From Phytohabitans sp036906915 (GTDB lineage: Bacteria; Actinomycetota; Actinomycetes; Mycobacteriales; Micromonosporaceae), in NCBI RefSeq assembly GCF_036906915.1, contig NZ_JBAKHX010000010.1, positions 1-64,000 of the forward strand: a stretch of DNA of 64,000 nucleotides, written 5' to 3'. How positions within the stretch are numbered: the first letter of the stretch is position 1; each line of letters begins with the position of its first letter. Under the pieces are notes generated by a model. That model worked only from the letters and a program-made list of their open reading frames with translations, did no database searches and had not been told where the DNA came from. Position numbers and translations under genes: made by a program. Below are positions 43,270 through 50,946 of this stretch, in pieces.

Positions 43270-45039
43270 TCAATGCCGATCTTCCCGTACGGCGGGCGGA
43301 ACAGGGCCGGCGCGACGCCTGCCGTCCGCTGGATCGCCTGCTGGGTCCGGCTGAGCTGAGACTGGATCTGGCTCTGGCTCATGGTGGTCAGAGCCGAGCT
43401 GGGTGAGGATCGCGTCCATCGCCGGGTCACGGTTGGCGCGGTAGGCGGCGAAGGTGGGCGGGGCGTAGATGTCGGGGGCGATGGCGGTGCGGCGGTCGGT
43501 GGGCCAGGAAGTCTGCCAGTACAGGTCGGACACATTGACCTCGATGGCGCTGTAGGGCAGGCGGAACGGCACGGTCTCGCCCACGAAGTTGGGGCGGGAG
43601 CCGGTGGGTTCGCCGACGAACACAGCGCGGGTGTGCCGGTCGAGGAAGGTGGTGGTGTTCTGGGCGGCGGAGAACGTGTTTCGGCCGATGATGACGAACA
43701 GGCCACCGTGCCGGTTGATCCGCTCGCGTCGGATGATGTGGTGGACGAGTGGTTCGGCGAGGAAGGTGTTTCCACCGCCGTTCCACCGCAGGTCGACAAC
43801 GAGGGTCGCGGCGTCGTGGTCGTCGATAGCGGTGAACATTCGCTGATAGAACGCGGCCAGCGGCTCGTCGGGCTTGTCGCCGATGCTGTTGAACTGGAAG
43901 TACACCAGGTTCTCGGCCGGCAGATACTCGAACCAGTAGCGGTTGTCGACGTCGCGCAGATACGCGGGCCCGTGCGTGCCGCCGGTGAAGCGCAGCGACG
44001 TCGGCGTGCACCATGACGGCCACGGGTGCGGCTTCGGTGCGGCTTCGGCGGCCACGGTGACGTCGCGGACGCCGCCGCCTGCCAGGCGCACGGTGAGGGT
44101 GAGCACGCTAGGGTCGTCGGCGACGTCGACGGCGTGCAGGAACGCGGGCTGCCGCATCCAGATCGGCGCGTTCGCCATCGGTCCGTAGTCATTGTCGCGG
44201 GTCAGCAGGGGGTCGAGGGCGTCGACCACCTTGGGCACGGGTCGCCCGTCGATCGCCATGACCTGCGCACCCAGCAGGCTTTCGTAGCGCGGTTCGGCCT
44301 GCGGGATGAACAGGCCCTCGTCGAACAGGAAGAACCAGATCGGCAGGCAGCGTGACCAGTCGGGAAACGCCTGGCTGGTGTCGATGCGGGCGTGGCCGTC
44401 GCCGAGTCGCCGCAGCAGCCGCCACATCTCGACCACGATCCGCGCGTCGTCCAGGTCGGGGATGGCGCGATCCAGGTTGGCGACGGCGGCGGCGAAGGCG
44501 GCGTCGACGACCTCCCGAAACGGTATCCGGCGGTCGATCTCGCGGCGCAGTGTGCGTAGGTCGGCGCGCCATCCATCCACTCGCGACAGTGCGGCGCCGT
44601 GGCCGCCGGCGCCGAGCAGGTCGCGAAACCGCGGGTCGTCGTGCAGCGATGCCAGGTGGGTGTCGGTGGCGGCCCGGTCGAGATCGCGCAGCTGCTGGCG
44701 CACCGCCCTCGCCAGCGCGGCCAAAGCCTCGTCGGTGTCGCCGAGCAGCGCGTGGCAGGAGGCGATCCGGTACGCGATCTCGCCGGGAAAGATCGAGGTG
44801 ATCGGCACCCGCTCAGGGCCGCGGACCGGCCAGACTCCGAGTGCTTCCGCCCGCTGGTAGGCGGTCAGGGCGCCGGCGTAATCGCCAGTCGAGAACCGGG
44901 CCTCGGCCAGCCGGTCCCAGTAAACCCCGTTGACCGGGTTCACCGCGACCACGGCCTGCCATTCGAGCGCGGCCTGTTGCCAGTGCTGCGATCGCGACAG
45001 CTGTTCGGCCCGCGCGACCATGTCCAGTTGGCCGCTCAT
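43270..45039 (-). CDS. TPR-containing S41-family peptidase homologue
   Basis: A 589-residue protein. Residues ~1-130 contain tetratricopeptide-like repeats (QWQAVVAVNPVNGVYWDRLAEAR). Residues ~300-520 form an S41/CtpA-like domain: LVVDLRWNGGGNT, GRNTFSAAQN (nucleophile-region Ser) and FVGEPTGSRPNFVGE. No signal peptide is visible. Its ATG overlaps the ArsR-type regulator stop (ATGA). The last ~40 residues (Pro/Asp/Arg-rich) are read out of frame from a polysaccharide-deacetylase remnant, so the native C-terminus probably ended near AILTQLGS. Confidence 0.8.
   Translation of the reverse strand: MSGQLDMVARAEQLSRSQHWQQAALEWQAVVAVNPVNGVYWDRLAEARFSTGDYAGALTAYQRAEALGVWPVRGPERVPITSIFPGEIAYRIASCHALLGDTDEALAALARAVRQQLRDLDRAATDTHLASLHDDPRFRDLLGAGGHGAALSRVDGWRADLRTLRREIDRRIPFREVVDAAFAAAVANLDRAIPDLDDARIVVEMWRLLRRLGDGHARIDTSQAFPDWSRCLPIWFFLFDEGLFIPQAEPRYESLLGAQVMAIDGRPVPKVVDALDPLLTRDNDYGPMANAPIWMRQPAFLHAVDVADDPSVLTLTVRLAGGGVRDVTVAAEAAPKPHPWPSWCTPTSLRFTGGTHGPAYLRDVDNRYWFEYLPAENLVYFQFNSIGDKPDEPLAAFYQRMFTAIDDHDAATLVVDLRWNGGGNTFLAEPLVHHIIRRERINRHGGLFVIIGRNTFSAAQNTTTFLDRHTRAVFVGEPTGSRPNFVGETVPFRLPYSAIEVNVSDLYWQTSWPTDRRTAIAPDIYAPPTFAAYRANRDPAMDAILTQLGSDHHEPEPDPVSAQPDPAGDPADGRRRAGPVPPAVREDRH
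43275..43382 (-). pseudogene. Polysaccharide deacetylase fragment fused out of frame to the S41 gene end
   Basis: In another minus-strand frame the sequence reads SQLSRTQQAIQRTAGVAPAL then FRPPYG, the NodB-domain motif 3 of polysaccharide deacetylases. Only ~35 residues remain. The fragment overlaps the last codons of the S41 gene, so it marks a deletion or rearrangement joint. Confidence 0.65.
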
Positions 45040-45626
45040 TCGGCGCCTCCCCGGGAGGTCTTCGGTGGTGGGGCGACCGAGGTCGAGAAGAAGATGCGGA
45101 CCTCCCGGGCGCCGGCGGGGATCGCGCCGCGGTCGCTGGCGCGGCGGGCGAAGCGCTGCGCGACCTCGCTCAGCGCGGCGGTGACCTCGCGTAGTTCCTC
45201 CGCGGTCAGCGCGGTCGTCACCCCCGCGAAGCTCACCGCGTCGCGCCACTCGGCCGGCTCCAGGGCCTGCCGCCGAAGGCGTTCCTTCATCCGGTTCAGC
45301 TCGTGGTCGAGGAAAACCTCGGTGGCGGCCTGAGCGGCGAGCTCGCCGTCGACGCCGAGGCCCTCGCCGGAGAGGTTCTGGTTGAAGCTGGTCAGGCGCC
45401 ACGGCTTCTCGCGGCCGGGCCCGCTGGGCGCCTGCTCGACGAAGCCGTACTTGGCGAGGATGTTCAGGTGGTAAGAGCAGCTCGCGACGCTTTCGCCGAG
45501 CTCGTCGGCGCAACGGGTCGCGGTGGCGGTCTCCTCGCGGCCCACAAGGTCGATCAGCTTCCACCGCAACGGGTGGGCCAGCGCGCGCAGCGCCTTGGCA
45601 CTACGCGCGGTCATCTCCTCGGACAT
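45036..45626 (-). CDS. ArsR-type winged-helix regulator
   Basis: A 196-residue regulator with an N-terminal winged helix (ALAHPLRWKLIDLVGREE, then CADELGESVASCSYHLNIL recognition helix) and a longer C-terminal helical part, as in the actinobacterial ArsR/PadR-like repressors. No CxC metal site is seen in the HTH helix, so a metal ligand is unlikely. Two perfect inverted repeats lie just upstream (45631-45671) between it and the divergent exporter genes, and are probable operators. The S41 peptidase gene is ATGA-coupled behind it. Confidence 0.82.
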   Translation of the reverse strand: MSEEMTARSAKALRALAHPLRWKLIDLVGREETATATRCADELGESVASCSYHLNILAKYGFVEQAPSGPGREKPWRLTSFNQNLSGEGLGVDGELAAQAATEVFLDHELNRMKERLRRQALEPAEWRDAVSFAGVTTALTAEELREVTAALSEVAQRFARRASDRGAIPAGAREVRIFFSTSVAPPPKTSRGGAE

Positions 45627-45630
45627 GTAA

Positions 45631-45671
45631 GCAAGGTACCTTGCTCAAGACTCCTTGGTAAAGGAGTCTTG
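45631..45671. promoter_or_regulatory. Paired palindromic operators between ArsR-type and DrrA-type genes
   Basis: GCAAGGTACCTTGC (45631-45644) is a perfect 14-bp palindrome. It is followed by CAAGACTCCTT-GGTA-AAGGAGTCTTG (45646-45671), an 11-bp inverted repeat. Both contain CAAG and CTTG ends. They sit immediately upstream of the regulator ATG, ideal for autoregulation and control of the divergent exporter. Confidence 0.7.
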
Positions 45672-45755
45672 TTATGTCAACGCGCGGAGTAACGGGGCGA
45701 CTTGGATCTCGGACATGGGGCATGGTGGAGAGTGCGCCGACGAAATGGGGCTGTC

Positions 45756-46727
45756 ATGACGCATGCGATCTGGGCAGAAGGGCTGGTCAAGCGGTTCGGC
45801 GAGACGACCGCGCTGGCAGGGGTCGATCTAGCGGTCCGGACCGGCACGGTGCTCGGCCTACTGGGGCCGAATGGCGCCGGCAAGACGACCGCGGCGCGGG
45901 TCCTGGCCACGCTGTTACAGCCGGACGCCGGACACGCCACGGTGGGCGGCTACGACGTCGTCCGGCAGGCGCACCAGGTGCGCCAGCTGATCGGGATGAC
46001 CGGCCAGTACGCCTCCGTCGACGAGACGTTGACCGGCGCGGAGAACCTTCTGCTCATCGGGCGGCTGCTCGGCATGCCACGGGCACAGGCCAAGGCACGG
46101 GGCCGGGAGTTGCTGGCCCAGTTCGACCTCACCGACGCGGCCGGCCGCGCGGCGAAGACATACTCCGGCGGCATGCGGCGCCGGCTCGACCTGGCCGCCA
46201 GCCTCGTCGGCCGGCCGCCGATGCTGTACCTCGACGAACCCACCACCGGGCTGGACCCCCGAGCCAGGGCCGAGCTGTGGGAGCTCATCCGGGTGATGGT
46301 CGCCGGCGGCGTCACCGTGCTGCTCACCACGCAGTACCTGGACGAGGCCGACGAGCTCGCCGACGAGATCGTGGTCATCGACCACGGGCGCGTCATCGCC
46401 ACCGGCACACCGGACGAACTGAAAGCGAAGGCCGGCGCCCAGACGCTCGCGGTGAGGCCCGCGGACGCGTCTCATGTAGCGGTCGTGGTCGACGTGGTGA
46501 GCGAACTGGCCCGCGGCGAGCCGGAGGTGAAGGGCCAGCTGGTGACGGTGCCGGTGGCCGACCCGGCGGTGCTGCCGGGCGTCGTGCGGCGCCTCGACGA
46601 CGCCGGCGTCGTCCTGGCCGAACTGGCGCTGCGCAGCTCCAGCCTCAACGAGGTGTTCCTGTCACTGACCGGGCGTCCCGCCGAAGATACCGAGACGAAC
46701 GGCGAGCCCGAAGGGAGCGTGGCATGA
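45756..46727 (+). CDS. DrrA-family ABC exporter ATPase
   Basis: A 323-residue ATPase of the daunorubicin-resistance DrrA family, with GPNGAGKTTAARVLATLL (Walker A), SGGMRRRLDLAASL (signature), LYLDEPTTGLDPRAR (Walker B) and the DrrA C-terminal end (LRSSSLNEVFLSLTGR). It powers drug or lipid efflux with the permease gene that overlaps its stop (ATGA). The ATG at 45756 was chosen over a longer frame because residues before it look non-coding. It is probably controlled by the divergent ArsR-type regulator. Confidence 0.9.
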   Translation: MTHAIWAEGLVKRFGETTALAGVDLAVRTGTVLGLLGPNGAGKTTAARVLATLLQPDAGHATVGGYDVVRQAHQVRQLIGMTGQYASVDETLTGAENLLLIGRLLGMPRAQAKARGRELLAQFDLTDAAGRAAKTYSGGMRRRLDLAASLVGRPPMLYLDEPTTGLDPRARAELWELIRVMVAGGVTVLLTTQYLDEADELADEIVVIDHGRVIATGTPDELKAKAGAQTLAVRPADASHVAVVVDVVSELARGEPEVKGQLVTVPVADPAVLPGVVRRLDDAGVVLAELALRSSSLNEVFLSLTGRPAEDTETNGEPEGSVA

Positions 46728-47539
46728 CCACCGCCACCGTGGCCGGACCGGCCACCCCGCTGATCAAGCCGCATGTCAGCCTGGGCGAAGGGCTTTCGCA
46801 GACGCTCACCCTCGCCTGGCGCACGATCGTGCAGGTGCGACACAACCCATGGGAGCTGGGCGACTACAGCATCCAGCCGATCATGTTCGTGCTGCTGTTC
46901 ACCTACGTGTTCGGCGGCGCCATCGCCGGCTCGACCGGCGACTACCTCACGTTCGCGCTGCCCGGCATCATCGTGATGAACATGCTGTTCGTCACGATGT
47001 ACGTCGGCACCGGCCTCAACACCGACCTGACCAAGGGCGTGTTCGACCGGTTGCGCTCGCTGCCGATCGCGCGGTGGGCGCCGCTGGCCGGCAGGATCAT
47101 CGCGGACCAGGTCAAGCAGGCGTGGTCGATCTTGCTGTTGCTCGTCGTCGGCATGATCCTGGGCTTTCGTATCGGCACCAACCTGGCCGGTCTGCTCGCG
47201 GCCGTCGCCCTGCTGCTGACGTTCGCACTGGCCTTCTCCTGGGTGTCGGTGCTGGTCGGCGTCCTGGCCAAAGACCCGGAGAAGGTGCAGCTGTTCGGCT
47301 TCACCGCGCTGTTCCCGGTCACCTTCGTCAGCAACGTGTTCGTGCGGACCGACACCATGCCCGGCTGGTTGCAGGCCTGGGTGAAGCTCAACCCGGTCAC
47401 GCATCTCGCCGACGCCGCCCGCGGCCTCATGATCGGCGGCCCGGCGGCCAACTCGGTCGTCTGGTCCCTGGTATGGGCGGCCGCGATAGTCGTCGTCTTC
47501 GCGCCACTGTCCCTGTACGCCCTGAAACGACGGGTGTAA
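46724..47539 (+). CDS. DrrB-family ABC-2 permease
   Basis: A 271-residue ABC-2 type permease with six helices. IQPIMFVLLFTYVFGGAIAG, FDRLRSLPIARWAPLAGRI and the FVRTDTMPGWLQAWVKLNPVTH loop are typical of DrrB. It forms the membrane part of the exporter with the preceding ATPase, to which it is coupled by ATGA; GGGAG lies before its start. Substrate unknown; family members export anthracyclines and other hydrophobic compounds. Confidence 0.9.
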   Translation: MTTATVAGPATPLIKPHVSLGEGLSQTLTLAWRTIVQVRHNPWELGDYSIQPIMFVLLFTYVFGGAIAGSTGDYLTFALPGIIVMNMLFVTMYVGTGLNTDLTKGVFDRLRSLPIARWAPLAGRIIADQVKQAWSILLLLVVGMILGFRIGTNLAGLLAAVALLLTFALAFSWVSVLVGVLAKDPEKVQLFGFTALFPVTFVSNVFVRTDTMPGWLQAWVKLNPVTHLADAARGLMIGGPAANSVVWSLVWAAAIVVVFAPLSLYALKRRV

Positions 47540-47700
47540 CCACGCGGCCCGCGTAGCCGCGCGAAGCAGACGTCTACTCAGTGCTCGAAGGTCGTCCAGG
47601 GCGCAGCAGTACCGTGATCGCCAATGTCCTCGTCCGCACCCGCCGAATTCTAGGTACGCGACACCGTGGATGATCATCCAGGTACAGGAGGCTCGGACGG

Positions 47701-48870
47701 ATGCTGGCGATCCGCGCGGCCCGGCTGTTCGACGGGCTTAGCCCGGTCCTGGTCGAAAAACCCACCCTCCTCGTCGCCGACGGCCGCGTCGCGGCCGTAC
47801 GGGCCAGCGGAGAGGTGCCGGCGGGCGCCGACGTGGTCGACCTTCCGGACGCCACACTGCTGCCGGGCCTGATCGACGCGCACACGCATCTGGCTTTCGA
47901 CGCCAGCACGGACCCTGTGGGTTCGCTCGCGTCCGCGAGCGACGGCGAGGTCCTCGACGGCATGCGCGCCGCCGCCCGCACCGCGCTGGCGGCCGGTATC
48001 ACCACGGTGCGCGACCTCGGCGACCGCGACTACCTCGCGCTGCGCCTGCGCGAGGAGCTCGCCGGAGAGTCGACGTCCGGTCCCCAGGTGCTTGCCGCGG
48101 GACCGCCCATCACCACACCGCGCGGCCACTGCTGGTACCTGGGCGGCGAGGCGGCCGGGGTCGACGGCGTCCGGGCCGCGGTGCGCGCCCACGCCGAGCG
48201 CGGCGTCGACGTCATCAAGGTGATGGCCAGCGGCGGCGAGATGACTCCTGGCACGCGTCCCCACCTGCCGCAGTTCGGCCTCGACGAGCTGCGGGCGGCT
48301 GCCGAGGAGGCCCACAGGTTCGGCCTGCCGGCGACCGCCCACGCCCACAGCGGCCGGGCGATCGCCGACGCCGTCACGGCCGGATTCGACTCGATCGAAC
48401 ACTGCTCGTTCATGACGGAGGACGGCGTGGAGCCGCTGCCCGACGTCATCGAGGCGATCGCCCGGTCCGGCGTCATGGTCTGCGCGACCCTGGGTGTACG
48501 CCCCGGGGCCGTCCCGCCGCCCCGGATCGCCGCGCGGCTGGAGGAGTTCACCGCCCTCTTCAGGCGGATGAAGCAGGCCGGGGTCACGATCGTTTGCAGC
48601 AGCGACGCGGGCATCGGGCCGTCAAAGCCGCACGACGTCCTGCCGTACTCGGTGCTCATGCTCATCGAGACCCAGGGATGGTCCGCGGCGGAGGCGTTGG
48701 AGGCGGCCACGTCCCGGGCGGCCCGGCTGTGCCGGGTCGAGGACCGGAAGGGCCGCCTCGCACCCGGGCTCGACGCCGACATCCTCGCCGTCGCCGGTGA
48801 CCCGCTGACGAGGCCGCGGGCGCTGCTCGACGTGGCGGCCGTGTTCCGCGAAGGCCACCGCGTCCGCTGA
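47701..48870 (+). CDS. Imidazolonepropionase-like amidohydrolase
   Basis: A 389-residue metal-dependent hydrolase of the HutI/prolidase-like amidohydrolase group. The metal site shows LPGLIDAHTHLAFD, VIKVMASGG (probable carbamylated-Lys strand), ATAHAHSGRAI, SIEHCSF and CSSDAGIG. Many relatives hydrolyse dipeptides, N-acyl amino acids or cyclic amides; the substrate here cannot be told. AGGAGG stands before the ATG. No signal peptide. It stands alone in its transcription direction, with no operon partner. Confidence 0.83.
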   Translation: MLAIRAARLFDGLSPVLVEKPTLLVADGRVAAVRASGEVPAGADVVDLPDATLLPGLIDAHTHLAFDASTDPVGSLASASDGEVLDGMRAAARTALAAGITTVRDLGDRDYLALRLREELAGESTSGPQVLAAGPPITTPRGHCWYLGGEAAGVDGVRAAVRAHAERGVDVIKVMASGGEMTPGTRPHLPQFGLDELRAAAEEAHRFGLPATAHAHSGRAIADAVTAGFDSIEHCSFMTEDGVEPLPDVIEAIARSGVMVCATLGVRPGAVPPPRIAARLEEFTALFRRMKQAGVTIVCSSDAGIGPSKPHDVLPYSVLMLIETQGWSAAEALEAATSRAARLCRVEDRKGRLAPGLDADILAVAGDPLTRPRALLDVAAVFREGHRVR

Positions 48871-48947
48871 AACTTTTTGCCAACTCGTTCCGCATACCTG
48901 TAGATTCCAGCCATCCGTGTTGGTGAATGCAGAGAACGGAGCTCGGC

Positions 48948-49793
48948 ATGGGTTGGACCAGGAGACGGGTACTCGCGCGTGGTGCGGTCACGGCGGCAGC
49001 CGCCGTCGGTGCGAGCACCGTGCTTGCCACCGAGGCGCACGCCCTCCCAGTCGTCGACATGGAGATGGTGCTGCTGGCCTCCCAGGTCGACCCGCCCAAG
49101 GCCAACACCGGGCTCACACCCGGAGCCAGCGCCCACGTGATCGAGGTCGAGCGGGCGCTGAACGCCAAGGGCCTGCTCACCTCCGGCGCCGTCGACGGGC
49201 ACTACGGCACCTCGACGATCTCGTCGTACGCCGCGTGGCAACGCTCCCTCGGCTACACCGGCATCGACGCCAACGGCATACCGGGACCCAGCTCGCTGAC
49301 CGCGCTCGGAAACGGCCGGTACACCGTGACCAGGGCCGTGTCCACCGGCTCGCGCACCGACACGTACGGCGGCCGGCGGGTAAACACCCGCACCCGCAAC
49401 ATGCTGGCGGCCGCCGACGCCATGCTGTCGTGGAACCTGGTCCTATCCCAAGGCTCCTACACCTCGGCGAACCCCAGCTCCGCCGGCACCCACGACGGCG
49501 GCGGGGTCGTCGACATCTCGGTGACCAGCATGACCACCACACAACGCTGGGAGACCGTGCGCGCCCTACGCACGGTCGGATTCGCCGCCTGGCTGCGCAA
49601 CCCTTCCCAGGGATCGTGGCCGTACCACATCCACGCCGCCGCCGTCTCCGACCCGGACCTGGCATCGGCCGCCCGCAACCAGATCCATGACTACTACTTC
49701 GGCAAGAACGGCTTGGCCAACCACGCCGCCGACGACACCCCGACGGCGTACCGCGCGTCCTTCACCTGGTGGGAGAAGTACCGCAGAGCCTAA
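48948..49793 (+). CDS. Tat-exported peptidoglycan-binding protein
   Basis: A 281-residue secreted protein with a twin-arginine signal (TRRRVLARGAVTAAAAVG, ending EAHA). Residues ~50-115 form a PG-binding-1-like domain (VIEVERALNAKGLL, SYAAWQRSLGY). The C-terminal part has GTHDGGGVVDIS and WPYHIHAAA, an Asp/His pattern like D-Ala-D-Ala carboxypeptidase or M15-type zinc peptidases. It probably acts on cell-wall peptides. ATG 48948 after AACGGAG is preferred over ATG 48927. Confidence 0.72.
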   Translation: MGWTRRRVLARGAVTAAAAVGASTVLATEAHALPVVDMEMVLLASQVDPPKANTGLTPGASAHVIEVERALNAKGLLTSGAVDGHYGTSTISSYAAWQRSLGYTGIDANGIPGPSSLTALGNGRYTVTRAVSTGSRTDTYGGRRVNTRTRNMLAAADAMLSWNLVLSQGSYTSANPSSAGTHDGGGVVDISVTSMTTTQRWETVRALRTVGFAAWLRNPSQGSWPYHIHAAAVSDPDLASAARNQIHDYYFGKNGLANHAADDTPTAYRASFTWWEKYRRA

Positions 49794-49835
49794 CCCCGCT
49801 TCTCCACCCTCCCCCGCCCTCCCCGCGACGTCCTC

Positions 49836-49890
49836 CGCGCCTTCTCCGCGCCTTCTCCGCGCCTTCTCCGCGCCTTCTCCGCGCCTTCTC
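49836..49890. repeat. Five tandem 11-bp repeats
   Basis: CGCGCCTTCTC occurs five times in perfect tandem, ending four bases before the second 57-bp palindromic element. An 11-bp period shifts the reading frame, so it is not coding; replication slippage could vary its length. Confidence 0.85.
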
Positions 49891-49894
49891 CGTC

Positions 49895-49951
49895 GATCAA
49901 GGGCAAACGCACGTGGTTGGATCTCAGATCCACGTGCGTTTGCCCTTGATC
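49895..49951. repeat. 57-bp palindromic element, copy 2
   Basis: It has the same 22-13-22 geometry as the element at 19280. Compared with copy 1, the left arm differs at two positions (GAATG becomes AAACG) and the right arm carries both matching changes (CATTC becomes CGTTT), so pairing is intact. The spacer keeps GGATCTCA or TGATCTCA at its centre. It is followed by another CCCTTGATCG half-site. Confidence 0.85.
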
Positions 49952-50019
49952 GATGCGATCGCCCTTGATCGGCGAGGCCAGGCGCGAGTGAGTCACCGCA
50001 CCACCTCTACAGCGTCCTA

Positions 50020-50642
50020 GGACAGTATCGTCCACCGCTGACCTCCACCGCTCCTGAGACACCGCACAGTCCCGGCATCGCTGCAGGACGATGTACTGGA
50101 CGCGGTGGTGCGAGGCGCGCAGCGTGTAGGAGGCGGCTCCGAACACCTCGCCGCTGCCCTTGATCGGATCCGGGTCGAGCGCGGCCACGATGCCCGACGC
50201 GGCGTGTACGCGCTCCAGCGACTCACGCCCTTCCCGGATCCCTTGCCGGTATCGCTCGACGAGGTGCCGCACCCGCTGGCGTAGTGCGGGACCCGGACTC
50301 CCGGCGCGCAACGCATCCAGGGCCGCACGCACCTCCGGCACGTCGTCGATGCCCGTGTCGCGGGCGATCACCTCGGCCAGGTACCGGTTGATGGCGGGAA
50401 TCTTGCCGGCCGTGGGCGCGGCCAGCACCGCGCGGACGAACGGCTCGTCGAGCGCTGGATGGCCGACCACGCTCTCGGGCACGAGGTCCTGGGGCACCGG
50501 CCGCAGCACGGCCCGACGGAACGTGCCTTCCAGCAGCGTCCCGGTCAGGCGTACTCCGGTGAGGCGCTCGGCCAGAGCCAGCCCGGATGTCCCACCGGTC
50601 AGCGAGGAACCGCCTGTAGTACTCGATCACATCGCTGGTCAT
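50020..50642 (-). pseudogene. Frameshifted gene of unknown family
   Basis: An ATG at 50642 opens MTSDVIEYYRRFLADRWDI. The protein-like sequence then continues in another frame (LALAERLTGVRLTGTLLEGTF, then DLVPESVVGHPALDEPFVRAV and AINRYLAEVIARDTG), implying a frameshift near 50580. The 3' part (LERVHAASGIVAAL) runs on into the palindrome region, so the original end may be lost. It looks soluble and helical; no family is recognised. Confidence 0.45.
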
Positions 50643-50946
50643 CGTCCATAGCCTATGCACGCCCGCCTGGCCGGGCACCGTCGCGCACCTCCTCCCGATG
50701 GCCGGCGTGTTCGTCGTCGAAGTACACAACGGACGCGACGAGCCGGTATCCATCTGCGCCACTTCATCCTGATCGCCCTGTGCCGGCAGGCGGCGGAGTC
50801 CACCCTGGACGGTCACCTGTGCCGGCTGGCCTTTGCCCTGCGGTTCCACCTGGAGGACGGCTGTCGTGAGCCGGGTATCAGCCGTCCTGACATGGCGCCG
50901 GGTCTCGTTAACATCACGTTCGCAGCCCCGTTCCTACGCTCGCGGC
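50643..50946. other. Intergenic stretch, no supported gene
   Basis: Frames on both strands here lack protein-like character. The region probably holds the promoter of the beta-lactamase-fold lipoprotein gene starting at 50947. Confidence 0.35.
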
